This document shows positions 1 to 8,072 of a stretch of DNA of 61,159 nt, piece by piece. Both the position numbers and the translations under genes were made by a program. Numbering within the stretch: position 1 is the first letter of the stretch; each line of letters opens with the position of its first letter. The notes under the pieces were generated by a model. That model did no database searches. It worked only from the letters and a program-made list of their open reading frames with translations, and was not told the DNA's origin. The stretch spans positions 1 through 61,159 of the forward strand of contig NZ_BOMI01000192.1 of NCBI RefSeq assembly GCF_016862115.1. Direction: 5' to 3'. Origin of the DNA: Paractinoplanes deccanensis (GTDB lineage Bacteria; Actinomycetota; Actinomycetes; Mycobacteriales; Micromonosporaceae).

Positions 1-710
1 TTATTGCCGCAGATGGTCCGCTGGATATGGATGTAGACGACCCCGTTATCAAGATCGACCTTCGACCACCGCAGCCCGGCGATCTCCCCGCGGCGAGTAC
101 CGGCGACCACCGCGAGCGCCCACGCCGCATACAGCCGCGAATCGCGGTGGAACCTGAGGAACTGCTTCGACTGCGCCGGCGTCCACACCCCTTTACGGCC
201 CTGATCCTCACGCTCCGCCGGGCGTGGCTGCCGCACCTGACCGAGCTCGATACCGAGATCGCGGAACGCTTTCATTAGTACCCGGTGCACGGTCCGGACG
301 GTCGTCGGGGACAACGGCTTCTTTTTGGCGCCGCCTTCCTTCAGCAGCGTCTTGTAGAAGTCCTGAACGGCCCGCCTGTCGAGGTCATAGAGCTGCCGGC
401 CACCGATGTGCGGATACACGTACATCCGGAAGAGGTTGCGGTAGTTGTCCTGAGTGGTCTCCTCGATGTCGAGTTCCCGCTCCGACAACCAGCCGTTCAG
501 CTCGGCCGCGACACTGCCGTCGGCGCCGATGCTGGCTTCGCCGTACGCCTTACGCGCTTCGGTTTCCGCTTTCTCGGCCGCCGTTTCGCTGGGATACCCG
601 CGCCGCTTGTACTGACGCCGTTTCCCGTCGTCAGCGGGAGGCAGGTCGATGACGAAGTACCAGAGGGTCTTCTTGTTGGAGAGTTGGTACGAGCCGACTG
701 TCATGGTCAT
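1..710 (-). CDS. Tyrosine recombinase (phage/ICE-type integrase), truncated by window edge
   Basis: Reading the minus strand from the ATG at 710 gives an uninterrupted frame of at least 236 codons that runs off the left edge. It starts MTMTVGSYQLSNKKTLWYF. An N-terminal arm-binding segment is followed by a SAM-like core-binding domain and the beginning of the catalytic domain, where AGTRRGEIAGLRW carries the first catalytic Arg box. The HxxR and Tyr motifs lie outside the window. The in-frame ATG at 704 has a better-spaced GGGGG (711-715) and may be the true start. The gene reads away from the 3' end of a tRNA-Pro gene 160 bp away, the usual arrangement for an element integrated in a tRNA. 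Family assignment is firm; the element type is inferred. Confidence 0.85.
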   Translation of the reverse strand, partial: MTMTVGSYQLSNKKTLWYFVIDLPPADDGKRRQYKRRGYPSETAAEKAETEARKAYGEASIGADGSVAAELNGWLSERELDIEETTQDNYRNLFRMYVYPHIGGRQLYDLDRRAVQDFYKTLLKEGGAKKKPLSPTTVRTVHRVLMKAFRDLGIELGQVRQPRPAEREDQGRKGVWTPAQSKQFLRFHRDSRLYAAWALAVVAGTRRGEIAGLRWSKVDLDNGVVYIHIQRTICGN

Positions 711-823
711 CCCCCGTGGTCACACGATCGAGCAGGTGAGATCCACGGTAGCCATCGATGTGACCACGCCCGTGACCACAAGACCCACTAGGGCGATCTT
801 GGTCGAGCGACGATCGTCCATTG

Positions 824-864
824 AAAAAGCCGCTGACCAGGACTTTCGTCCTTGCCAACGGCTT
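824..864 (-). terminator. Intrinsic terminator downstream of tRNA-Pro
   Basis: On the minus strand, just past the tRNA 3' end, AAGCCG (859-864) pairs with CGGCTT (827-832). An inner stem AGGAC-GAAA-GTCCT lies within it, and the hairpin is followed by a run of five T (824-828). This is a good rho-independent terminator for the tRNA transcript. It separates the tRNA from the integrase gene. Confidence 0.7.
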
Positions 865-872
865 GAAAAAGC

Positions 873-949
<77 letters not shown>

Positions 950-999
950 CCGCCACCTGGCACCAACACCGCGCGGCAACTCCGAAAGCTTACCAAGCC

Positions 1000-2385
1000 C
1001 TACCCATGAGCCTTACCCCGCCCCCCAGGCCCCGTCTTCTTCCGGGGTTTCACGGAGATCTCGACGGGCGACCCCTCGAAGCCGAACTCCTCGCGCAGCT
1101 TGCGCTCCACGAACCGCTGGTAGCCAGCGTCCAGCGGCCCGGTCGTAAAGAGGACGAAGCGCGGCGGCGCCACCCCGGCCTGCGTCGCGAACAGGATCCG
1201 CGGCGCGCGCCCCCCTCGTACCGGATGGGGGGTGGCCTGGGTCAAAGCCGTCAGCCACTGGTTCAAGGCGCCGGTGGGAATCCGCTGCTCCCACGAAGCC
1301 AGCGCACGGCGCAGGGCCGGAGCGAGCTTGTCGACCGCGCGCCCCGTCTTCGCCGAGATGTTCACCCGAATGGCCCACGGGATGCGCTTCAGCTCGCGGT
1401 CGATCTCCTTGTCCAGGTAGAAGCGGCGGTCCGCGTCGACCAGGTCCCACTTGTTGAAGGCGATCACCAGGGCACGGCCGGCCTCGACGACCTGCGTGAG
1501 CACGCGCTGGTCCTGCTCGCTGATCGGCTCGGCGGCGTCCAGCAGGACTACGGCCACCTCGGCGGCTTCGACGGCGCCGGCGGTGCGCAGGGACGCGTAG
1601 TACTCCGTACCGGAAGCCTGGTTGACTCTTTTGCGAAGTCCTGCCGTGTCGACGAACTGCCAGACCTCGCCGTCCATCTCGACGAGGCTGTCGACCGGGT
1701 CGACGGTGGTGCCGGCCACCGAGTCGACGACGGCGCGCTCCTCCTTGGACACGCGGTTGAGCAGGGACGACTTGCCCACGTTGGGGCGGCCCACCAGCGC
1801 CACGCGGCGGGGGCCGCGCGGGCCGTCCTCGACGATGGGGGGCGGGTCGGGCAGGGCCGACAGGATGTCGTCGAGCAGGTCGCCGGAGCCGCGGCCGTGC
1901 AGGGCCGAGATCGGATGTGGTTCGCCCAGGCCCAGGGACCAGAGGGACACCGCCTCCATCTCGAGGTTCTGGTTGTCCGCCTTGTTGGCGACCAGGATCA
2001 CCGGCTTGTGCGAGCGGCGCAGCATCTTGACGGCGGCCTCGTCGACGTCGGTGGCGCCGACCGAGACGTCGACCACGAAGACGACCACGTCGGCGGTCTG
2101 CACGGCCAGCTCGGCCTGCTTCGCGATGGCGGCCGCGCGGTCCTTCGCGTCGGGCTCCCAGCCGCCGGTGTCGACGACCGTGAAGCGCCGGCCGTTCCAC
2201 TGGGCGTCGTAGGGCACGCGGTCGCGGGTCACGCCCGGAACGTCCTCGACGACGGCCTGGCGGCGGCCGATGATGCGGTTGACCAGGGTGGACTTGCCTA
2301 CGTTGGGCCTGCCGACGACGGCCACCACGGGCACGGGACCGGCCGGGACATCCACGGAGAGAAGCTCCGCGGGAAAGTCACTCAC
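1000..2385 (-). CDS. der: Ribosome-associated GTPase Der (EngA)
   Basis: 461 aa, the usual length for the family. It has two tandem Era-like GTPase domains, each with a GRPNVGKS P-loop (about residues 24-32 and 197-205), DTGG/DTAG G3 motifs, NKAD/NKWD G4 motifs, and a C-terminal KH-like domain ending in a basic tail (PRKKTGPGGRGK). Der acts in late 50S subunit assembly. The GTG start overlaps the cmk stop as GTGA, so the two genes are translationally coupled. This is the last gene of its operon before the tRNA-Pro gene. Confidence 0.97.
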   Translation of the reverse strand: MSDFPAELLSVDVPAGPVPVVAVVGRPNVGKSTLVNRIIGRRQAVVEDVPGVTRDRVPYDAQWNGRRFTVVDTGGWEPDAKDRAAAIAKQAELAVQTADVVVFVVDVSVGATDVDEAAVKMLRRSHKPVILVANKADNQNLEMEAVSLWSLGLGEPHPISALHGRGSGDLLDDILSALPDPPPIVEDGPRGPRRVALVGRPNVGKSSLLNRVSKEERAVVDSVAGTTVDPVDSLVEMDGEVWQFVDTAGLRKRVNQASGTEYYASLRTAGAVEAAEVAVVLLDAAEPISEQDQRVLTQVVEAGRALVIAFNKWDLVDADRRFYLDKEIDRELKRIPWAIRVNISAKTGRAVDKLAPALRRALASWEQRIPTGALNQWLTALTQATPHPVRGGRAPRILFATQAGVAPPRFVLFTTGPLDAGYQRFVERKLREEFGFEGSPVEISVKPRKKTGPGGRGKAHG

Positions 2386-3065
2386 GACTTCACCTTGCTG
2401 TTCAAAAGATTCAAAAGGTACGCGACGACCTCGTCGATGCCGATCTCGGTCGTGTCGACCTCGACGGCGTCGTCCGCCTGGCGCAGCGGGTCGGCCGCGC
2501 GGGACGAGTCGAGCTTGTCGCGGCGGAGCAGCGACGCCTCGGTGGCGGCGACGTCGGAGGTGGCGTCCTCGGCGCTGCGCCGCTGGGCGCGGGCCGCCGA
2601 CGAGGCCGTCAGGTAGACCTTCAGGTCCGCGTCCGGCGCGACGACCGACGCGATGTCACGGCCCTCGACGATGATCCGGGGGTGGCCGGTGATGATCGCC
2701 CGCTGGAGCGCGACGAGGTGCCGGCGTACGGCAGGGACCGCAGCGACCGCGGAGACGGCCTGGGTGACCTCGACACCTCGGATGGGCGCGTCGACATTGA
2801 CCCCATTTGCGGCGAAATGGGGCGCGGACGGGTCGGTCCCGATCGACAGCTCGGTCTCCAGCGCGACCTTCGCGATCGCGTCCTGGTCCGCGAGGTCCGC
2901 CCCGGCCTGCAGGACAGCCCAGGTCACGGCCCGGTACATGGCGCCGGTGTCGAGGTAGACACCGTCGATCGCCGCCGCCAGCCGCCGGGAAACGGTGGAC
3001 TTGCCGGATCCGGACGGGCCGTCGACCGCGACCACACACTTTTCCGGCCGTACTTCTTCCGCCAC
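2382..3065 (-). CDS. cmk: (d)CMP kinase
   Basis: 227 aa from the GTG at 3065, which is preceded by GGAGGAAC. The open frame runs further upstream to 3449, but that part has no family similarity and overlaps the divergent gene. P-loop DGPSGSGKST (about residues 13-22), the YLDTGAMYRA substrate segment, VEGRDI and the lid region RAQRRSAED are all visible. The enzyme phosphorylates CMP and dCMP for nucleic acid synthesis. It is coupled to der through a GTGA overlap. Confidence 0.95.
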   Translation of the reverse strand: MAEEVRPEKCVVAVDGPSGSGKSTVSRRLAAAIDGVYLDTGAMYRAVTWAVLQAGADLADQDAIAKVALETELSIGTDPSAPHFAANGVNVDAPIRGVEVTQAVSAVAAVPAVRRHLVALQRAIITGHPRIIVEGRDIASVVAPDADLKVYLTASSAARAQRRSAEDATSDVAATEASLLRRDKLDSSRAADPLRQADDAVEVDTTEIGIDEVVAYLLNLLNSKVKS

Positions 3066-3155
3066 CGTTCCTCCAGGGTTTGCCCGCCCGACCAACCCTC
3101 CCATTGTGCCCGGAGCACGGACCGCCGACGAATCAGGGTTGGTGACAACCCATTT

Positions 3156-3251
3156 GGTACGGGATTCCGCAAGGTCCCGTGCGACAGGCCCGGCTAGCTG
3201 CCGTCCCGATCCCTCTGCCGCGGCTGCCGGGCTGTCCTGCAACGCGAGCCG
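3156..3251. repeat. Dispersed ~96-bp intergenic repeat, copy A
   Basis: This stretch between cmk and the enoyl-CoA hydratase-like gene closely matches 24739-24835 in the same orientation. Both share GGTACG, TTCCGCAAGG, GCTGCCGTCCCG, CTGCCGCGG and GCCGGGCTGTCCTGCAACG. A GCCCGGC...GCCGGGC inverted repeat in each could fold as a hairpin. No coding function is apparent. Confidence 0.65.
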
Positions 3252-3291
3252 GCGGTATGTTACCGAGCAGTAGCTACGAGGGGAGCCCACC

Positions 3292-3948
3292 GTGCCAACT
3301 CTGGAAAGACTCGACTCCGTCCACGTCCTCGATCTCGGCGACGGCGAGAACCGCTTCCACCCCGACTGGCTCACCGAGGTGAACGCGCTGCTCGACGAGG
3401 TGGCCAAGGGCGACGGCCCGCGCGCGCTGGTCACCGCCGCCACCGGCAAGTTCTGGTCGAACGGCCTCGACCTCGAGTGGCTCTTCGAGCACCCGGACGA
3501 GTTCGCGGCCTACGGCGCCCGCGTGCACGCCCTGCTCGCCCGGGTCCTCAGCTTCCCGTTCGTCACGGTCGCCGCCCTCCAGGGTCACACCTTCGCGGCC
3601 GGCGCCATGCTCTCGCTGGCGCACGACTTCCGCGTCATGCGTGCCGACCGGGGCTTCTGGTGCCTGCCCGAGGCCGACATCAACATCCCGTTCACGCCCG
3701 GCATGTCCGCGCTCATCCAGGCGCGCCTGACCCCGCAGACGGCGCACGAGGCCATGGTCACCGCCCGCCGTTTCGGCGGCGAGGAGGCGCACGCCCGCCA
3801 GATCGTCGACAGCGCGGTGGCCGAGTCCGAGGTCCGCGGCGCCGCCATCGCGCTCGCCGAGGCGCACGCCGCCAAGGCCGGCCCGACCCTCGAGACCATC
3901 AAGACCAGGATGTACGCCTCCGTGCTCGCGGCCCTGAGCGACTTCTAA
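3292..3948 (+). CDS. Enoyl-CoA hydratase/isomerase (crotonase superfamily)
   Basis: 218 aa from a GTG with GGGGAG upstream. It is shorter than classical crotonases (about 255 aa). It carries the crotonase oxyanion-hole segment (LQGHTFAAGAMLSLAHDFRV, about residues 98-117) and the following LPEADINIPF. The second acidic catalytic residue of hydratases is not obvious. The overall look is closer to the short delta3,delta2-enoyl-CoA isomerase (ECI-like) branch, so the exact reaction is open. Its 3' end overlaps the convergent hypothetical gene by 4 bp. It is the first gene of the insert that separates cmk-der from the scp operon. Confidence 0.85.
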   Translation: MPTLERLDSVHVLDLGDGENRFHPDWLTEVNALLDEVAKGDGPRALVTAATGKFWSNGLDLEWLFEHPDEFAAYGARVHALLARVLSFPFVTVAALQGHTFAAGAMLSLAHDFRVMRADRGFWCLPEADINIPFTPGMSALIQARLTPQTAHEAMVTARRFGGEEAHARQIVDSAVAESEVRGAAIALAEAHAAKAGPTLETIKTRMYASVLAALSDF

Positions 3949-4451
3949 AGGTCCACCGAGCGCAACATCTCAAGCAGGTCGTCGGTGTTGTCCAGCGCCG
4001 CTTGCAGCACCTTGCGCGCCTCCCGCAGGCGCCCGGCCTGGGCGGCGAGCCGCTTCACGTCGCCCTGCTCCACCGCTCCGCGCGTGGCGGCGCCGACCGT
4101 CAGCAGCATCTGAAGTCCCTCGGCTGCCTGCGCCGCCGCGAGCGGGACGGGGTCCGTGCGGTTCTCCTGCGCCATCGCGGGCAGCGGCGCGCACGCCCGG
4201 CGGACCTGCCACTGCACCAGCGCGTCCGGATCCTCGATCGAGCCGGACGCGATGAGCTGGCGCTGCCAGAGCGCGTACCGGGCCTCGCGGCTCATGATGA
4301 GCGCGTCGGCGGCCATCGCCTCGGCCTGCGCCGCGCCCAGCAGCGCGCTCGCGAACCAGGCGCGCCGCGCGTTCGTGTCGGTGAGGCCGTCGGTATCCGG
4401 CTCGATGCCGAGGGCTTCCAGGGCCGCGGCGAGTCGCTGTTCGGACTCCAT
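3945..4451 (-). CDS. Conserved-looking helical protein of unknown function
   Basis: 168 aa from an ATG, with no signal peptide or membrane segment. The sequence is rich in Ala, Leu, Glu and Arg and looks entirely helical (for example ALLGAAQAEAMAADALIMSREARYALWQRQLI). I do not recognise a family. It converges on the enoyl-CoA hydratase-like gene and overlaps it by 4 bp. Codon use is typical of the surrounding genes, which supports it being real. Confidence 0.6.
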   Translation of the reverse strand: MESEQRLAAALEALGIEPDTDGLTDTNARRAWFASALLGAAQAEAMAADALIMSREARYALWQRQLIASGSIEDPDALVQWQVRRACAPLPAMAQENRTDPVPLAAAQAAEGLQMLLTVGAATRGAVEQGDVKRLAAQAGRLREARKVLQAALDNTDDLLEMLRSVDL

Positions 4452-4535
4452 CCGGCAAAGGTATCGACGGAAGTCACCGAACGCGGGACGCCACGCGGAT
4501 CACGGAACCGGATATGACAGCGGCCGCGCCCTTCC

Positions 4536-4591
4536 GGGCACAGGCCGCTTCAAGGCGCCGGATGGGCACAGGCCGCCTCAAGGCGCCGGAT
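4536..4591. repeat. 28-bp tandem duplication at the 3' end of a TetR gene
   Basis: Two head-to-tail 28-bp copies (4536-4563 and 4564-4591) differ at one base. Each begins GGGCACAGGCCGC and ends GCGCCGGAT. The second copy covers the TetR stop codon (4578) and the first lies just beyond it, so the end of the gene has been duplicated. Confidence 0.85.
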
Positions 4592-5174
4592 GCGGCAGGG
4601 GTCGCGCTCCCTCGGGCCGCAGGCCGTCGAAGATGATGCCGAGGTAGCGCCGCCACAGATCCGGCGGCGCGTCGGGCACGAAGCTGACCACGTGGTTCGG
4701 GGCGCACATCAGCAGGATGACGTCCATGCCTGAGATGTCGCCGCGTACGGCTCCCGCCGCCTGAGCCCGCTCGACCAGCGCGATGATCGCCGCGAACAGC
4801 CGCTCGCGGGCTCCCGCCAGCCGCTCGTTGACCTCGCCCGACTCGCGCAGGAACGACAGGTCGAGCTGCTGCTGCCGGCCCGCGGCCTCGTCCATGAACT
4901 CCAGCAGCGCGGCCCCAGCGTCGTCCGCGTTCGCCAGCCGCGCGGCCAGGGCGGCGAGGTCCTCGATCCGGTCGAGCACCACCGCGGCGAGCAGGTCTTC
5001 CTTGGTCGGGAAGTGCCGGAACACGGTGCCCTTGCCGATGCCGGCGCGCCGCGCGATGTCGGCCACCGAGGCGTCCGGGCCGCGCTCGGCGAACTCCCGC
5101 GCCGCCGCGGCCAACAACGACGAACGGTTGCGCGCCGCGTCCGCCCGCAACGGCCGCTCGGCGCCCTCCCTCAT
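4578..5174 (-). CDS. TetR-family transcriptional repressor
   Basis: About 198 aa. The N-terminal TetR helix-turn-helix is clear: ARNRSSLLAAAAREFAERG, then SVADIARRAGIGKGTVFRHF. The C-terminal ligand-binding region resembles the AcrR/SbtR type. I take the ATG at 5174; the GTG one codon upstream is equally possible, and no strong Shine-Dalgarno decides. It is divergent from a quinone oxidoreductase-like gene, with two identical-looking palindromes between them. It therefore probably represses itself and that enzyme. The 3' end carries a 28-bp tandem duplication. Confidence 0.9.
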   Translation of the reverse strand: MREGAERPLRADAARNRSSLLAAAAREFAERGPDASVADIARRAGIGKGTVFRHFPTKEDLLAAVVLDRIEDLAALAARLANADDAGAALLEFMDEAAGRQQQLDLSFLRESGEVNERLAGARERLFAAIIALVERAQAAGAVRGDISGMDVILLMCAPNHVVSFVPDAPPDLWRRYLGIIFDGLRPEGARPLPHPAP

Positions 5175-5196
5175 CACGAGCCCAGCTTAACAAGTT

Positions 5197-5236
5197 GACC
5201 GCCCGGTCCGTTTGGCTCTAACGTGACCGCACGGTC
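5197..5236. promoter_or_regulatory. Paired TetR operator candidates
   Basis: GACCGCCCGGTC (5197-5208) and GACCGCACGGTC (5225-5236) are two perfect 5-bp inverted repeats with 2-bp spacers. Their centres are 28 bp apart, and they sit 23-62 bp upstream of the TetR start, in the region divergent to the oxidoreductase gene. This is the expected place and shape for a TetR operator. Confidence 0.65.
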
Positions 5237-5269
5237 CGGTTAAGGCCGCCTCCGCACCGCCGCTCCCTG

Positions 5270-5412
5270 CCCCGCCGCCCCAACGCTCCCCGCTCCGCCG
5301 ATCCCGCTCCGCCGATCCCCGCGCACCACCCCGCTCCAACGGGTCCCCGCCCACCCCTCCCGCTCCAACGCTCCCCGCCCACCCCTCCCGCTCCAACGCT
5401 CCCCGCTCGCGA
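5270..5412. repeat. Degenerate tandem repeats in the TetR-oxidoreductase intergenic region
   Basis: Repeated units of about 28 bp (GCTCCAACGCTCCCCGCC-CACCCCTCCC) fill much of the 287-bp gap between the TetR gene and the oxidoreductase, strongly C-rich on the plus strand. No gene is visible in the gap. The oxidoreductase promoter must lie in or near this tract. Confidence 0.7.
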
Positions 5413-5464
5413 TCCCCCACTGCCCCACCCCGACCTCCCTTTTTGTCGCTTTTGAGGAGATGCC

Positions 5465-6421
5465 ATGAAAGCCATCGTTGCCCGCGACTTCGGCCCGCCC
5501 GAGGGCTTCGAGCTCGCCGACGTTCCCGTTCCGCAGGCCGGTCCGGGTCAGATCCAGGTGCGGATCGCCGCCGCTTCGCTCAATCCCGGCGACCTCGTCA
5601 TCCCCAGCGGCGCCTATCCCGTACCGCTGACGTTCCCGCATGTTCTCGGCAACGACTTCGCGGGCACGGTCACTGCGGTTGGTGACGGCGTGACGGCGTA
5701 CGACATCGGGAATGAGGTTTTTGGCCACTCGGTCCCGCGCGCCCTCGGAGCGCTGGCCGGCGCGAAACGGCCTTCGGTGACGACCGGGACGCTGGCCGAG
5801 TACGCGGTTTTCGAGGCCGGCACGCCGTTCATCGCGCACCGCCCGCCCGAGCTCGACGTCGTCACCGCCGCCGCGCTGCCCACCGTCGGCCTGACCGCGC
5901 ACGCGCTGATCGCCCCCGCCGAGCCGAAGCCCGGCGAGACGGTCCTGGTCATCGGCGCTACCGGCGGCGTCGGCACCACGCTGCTGCCGCTGCTGCGCCA
6001 CACGCGCGTGATCGCCACGGGCCACCCCGGCGACGCGGACCTGCTGCTCCGGCTCGGCGCCAGCGAGGTGATCGGCTACGACGACTACCCGGCCGGCGTC
6101 GATCTCGTTCTCAATCTGGTACGCCCCACCGACCAGCTCCGCGACGCCGCGCGCACCCTGAAGCCCGGCGGCCGGCTCTTCACGATCACGTTCCCGCCCC
6201 CGAGCCCCGACATGATCGACCGCGACGACATCCGCTTCGAGCTCGTCCTGGACGTGGACGGCGACCTGGGCGGCATGCGCGAGGTGGCGGCGCTCACGCC
6301 GTACATCAGCGCCCGTTACTCGCTCGACGAGGGTGTGCGCGCCCTGACCGACTTCGCCCGCAAGCACACGGTCGGCAAGCTGGTCGTCAACGTATGCGAT
6401 ACGCATACAATGAACGGGTGA
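5465..6421 (+). CDS. NADPH:quinone oxidoreductase-like MDR dehydrogenase
   Basis: 318 aa from the ATG at 5465, with GAGGAGATGCC upstream. It is a medium-chain dehydrogenase/reductase: an N-terminal GroES-like domain (GNDFAGTVTAVGDGV) followed by a Rossmann domain with VIGATGGVGTTLLPL at about residues 160-174. The zinc-binding Cys/His set of alcohol dehydrogenases is absent, which places it among quinone oxidoreductase/zeta-crystallin-like enzymes. The divergent TetR gene probably controls it. The stop overlaps the GTG of the next gene (GTGA), although that gene also seems to have its own promoter. Confidence 0.88.
   Translation: MKAIVARDFGPPEGFELADVPVPQAGPGQIQVRIAAASLNPGDLVIPSGAYPVPLTFPHVLGNDFAGTVTAVGDGVTAYDIGNEVFGHSVPRALGALAGAKRPSVTTGTLAEYAVFEAGTPFIAHRPPELDVVTAAALPTVGLTAHALIAPAEPKPGETVLVIGATGGVGTTLLPLLRHTRVIATGHPGDADLLLRLGASEVIGYDDYPAGVDLVLNLVRPTDQLRDAARTLKPGGRLFTITFPPPSPDMIDRDDIRFELVLDVDGDLGGMREVAALTPYISARYSLDEGVRALTDFARKHTVGKLVVNVCDTHTMNG
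6392..6411 (+). promoter_or_regulatory. Operator/promoter of the NTF2-like-MarR pair with a leaderless start
   Basis: GTATGCG-ATA-CGCATAC (6392-6408) is a perfect 7-bp inverted repeat typical of MarR operators. It overlaps a near-consensus -10 element TACAAT (6406-6411). The next gene's GTG is at 6418, 7 nt past the -10, so the transcript would start at or next to the initiation codon. Confidence 0.6.
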
Positions 6422-7044
6422 CCATCGACCGCTGGCACCAAGCCGTCAACGACGGTGACCTCGAGGCCGCCCGCCGGACCGTCACCGACCCGGTCCTGGT
6501 GAGCGGCCCCCGAGGCACCGCCCCCATCACCCGCGACGAGTTCGCGGAGTGGATCGTCCGCTCGGGCATCGAGATCCGCGCGACCGCCCTCCACCCGATC
6601 ACCGCGCACATCACCGTCGCCGAGCAGGAGGCACGCTGGCCCGGCAGCCCCGACTGGACCCGCGTCGCCACCGTCTTCAGGGTCAACGCCGACCGCGTCG
6701 ACGCCGTGCTCCGCTACCCGAGTCTCGGAGAGGCCCTCGACGCCGCCCAGCAATTGGCGGGCTCGGGGGACACTTCCACACCCGCTGAGCGCCTCACCGG
6801 CGGCCCGCAGCCGACCGACGCCGCCCGACCGCCCAAGCCGACGGACGCCGCCGCAGGGCCAGGCCACGCCACCGCAGAGCCAGGCCACGCCACCGCAGAG
6901 CCGAGCCGCGCCGCCCCTGAGCCAGGTCACGCCGCCCCTGAGCCAGGCCACGCCGCCGCTGGGCCAGGCCACGCCGCCGCTGGGCCGGATCACGCCGCCG
7001 ACCGGGCGCCGCATCCCGACGCCACTGCCGAGCCGCCGCGATGA
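6418..7044 (+). CDS. NTF2-like protein with a His/Pro/Ala repeat tail
   Basis: 208 aa from the GTG at 6418. The first ~115 residues look like an NTF2/SnoaL-type cone fold (MTIDRWHQAVNDGDLEAARR ... DWTRVATVFRVN), with no function assigned. The C-terminal ~90 residues are low complexity, with about seven repeats of a 7-residue unit like EPGHAAP (6856-7000). The tail probably arose by slippage. The 3' end overlaps the MarR gene as ATGA, so the two proteins are made together, and the preceding palindrome suggests MarR control of both. An upstream in-frame ATG (6394) lies inside the operator and is unlikely to be the start. Confidence 0.75.
   Translation: MTIDRWHQAVNDGDLEAARRTVTDPVLVSGPRGTAPITRDEFAEWIVRSGIEIRATALHPITAHITVAEQEARWPGSPDWTRVATVFRVNADRVDAVLRYPSLGEALDAAQQLAGSGDTSTPAERLTGGPQPTDAARPPKPTDAAAGPGHATAEPGHATAEPSRAAPEPGHAAPEPGHAAAGPGHAAAGPDHAADRAPHPDATAEPPR
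6856..7000 (+). repeat. 21-bp in-frame tandem array
   Basis: About seven imperfect copies of a 21-bp unit (GAGCCAGGCCACGCCGCCGCT-like), encoding the heptapeptide repeat at the C-terminus of the NTF2-like protein. Confidence 0.8.
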
Positions 7045-7502
7045 GTGCCGGCCAGACCCTGTTCGAGTTCGTCCGCCACTGGTCGCGCCGCACCGCCGCC
7101 GAAGCCGACCGCGGCCGCGACGTCCAGGTCACCGAGGCCGTGCACGCCCTCCGCGGCCTCGGTGAGATCACCGTCAACGACGTGGCCGCCGAGCTCGGCA
7201 TCGACCAGTCCGGCGCCTCCCGGATGATCGCCCACGCGACCGCCGAGGGCTATCTGACCGCCGCCCCGTCACTCCAGGACGCCCGCCGCCGCACGATCAG
7301 CGTGACCCCCGCCGGCGCCGAACTCCTCGAGGCCGCCCACGCGTGGCAGGAAGCCGTCTTCGCCGATCTCACCGCCACGTGGACCGGCACCGAACGCGCC
7401 GACTTCCACCGCGCCCTGCGCCGGCTGCTCGACACATCCCGCGCCCGGATCACGGCCGCGGCGACACCCGGGTCCAGTTCCGCTCGCCGCGCCGCGAGGT
7501 AG
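7041..7502 (+). CDS. MarR-family transcriptional regulator
   Basis: 153 aa from the ATG at 7041. Winged helix-turn-helix with the MarR look: LGEITVNDVAAELGIDQSGASRMIAHATAEGYLT then the wing RRRTISVTPAGAELLEAA. It is translationally coupled to the preceding NTF2-like gene. The perfect palindrome at 6392-6408 is the likely autoregulatory site. The ligand is unknown. Confidence 0.9.
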   Translation: MSAGQTLFEFVRHWSRRTAAEADRGRDVQVTEAVHALRGLGEITVNDVAAELGIDQSGASRMIAHATAEGYLTAAPSLQDARRRTISVTPAGAELLEAAHAWQEAVFADLTATWTGTERADFHRALRRLLDTSRARITAAATPGSSSARRAAR

Positions 7503-7743
7503 CCGCCACACACCGCGGGCAGATGTGCCGCACCTCGTCCTCCGGCGTGATCACGTCGGTCGCCCGGAAGTCGAACCGCACATGCGGAAACCGGCGCAAC
7601 CGTGTCCGGCTCAACGCCAGCCCGCAGAGCGTCTGATTGGTGCCGGCCTGCCAGGCGTGCACCTCACCACCGGGCTGCCGGACACCGTCGTCCCCCACCC
7701 ACTCGCTCGACGCCGCAACCGCAGCCGACTGCCCACGCTTCAT
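7450..7743 (-). CDS. Small Cys-containing protein of unknown function
   Basis: 97 aa from an ATG. The C-terminal half has one Cys in TLCGLALSRTRLRRFPHVRFDF and a CPRC knuckle (HICPRCVAA), so a small zinc ribbon is possible. I do not know a named family. It is convergent with the MarR gene and overlaps its 3' end by about 53 bp, which is more than usual but plausible in this GC-rich context. Confidence 0.55.
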   Translation of the reverse strand: MKRGQSAAVAASSEWVGDDGVRQPGGEVHAWQAGTNQTLCGLALSRTRLRRFPHVRFDFRATDVITPEDEVRHICPRCVAATSRRGERNWTRVSPRP

Positions 7744-7815
7744 AAGAGGGAGGCGTGCCCACCAACCCGCCAGATATGCCCGTTAGTTGCCCGCCGCGCG
7801 GGGAATCCGGAGATC

Positions 7816-8055
7816 ATGACGGACCAACCACACCGCATAGACATCCGCCAGGGCGACGAGCCCGACGGCACCACCGCGTACGAGGCGTCGCTACGCCCAC
7901 CCGGTCACTCGGTGGACCCGGGCACCACATCCGACGACCGAGCCGACCGAGCCCCCGAGGACCGCACCGGCGAAAAGGGCGGCGGCACAGCGGACCGCTC
8001 CGGCTACGACTCCCGCAGCCTGGCCGGCGACTCCCCCAACTACCGCCCGGAGTGA
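7816..8055 (+). CDS. Short hydrophilic protein, unknown function
   Basis: 79 aa from the ATG at 7816, with GGAG four bases upstream. The sequence is very polar and probably disordered (DRADRAPEDRTGEKGGGTADRSGYDSRS). It has no domain I can name. A strong hairpin 18 bp after the stop supports a real transcription unit. Confidence 0.45.
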   Translation: MTDQPHRIDIRQGDEPDGTTAYEASLRPPGHSVDPGTTSDDRADRAPEDRTGEKGGGTADRSGYDSRSLAGDSPNYRPE

Positions 8056-8072
8056 AGCCCCACCACAACGAT

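Noticed and set aside
3066..3449. N-terminal extension of cmk in the long open frame.
   Set aside because: It overlaps the divergent enoyl-CoA hydratase-like gene and the dispersed repeat. The GTG at 3065 has a strong ribosome-binding site and gives the normal enzyme length.
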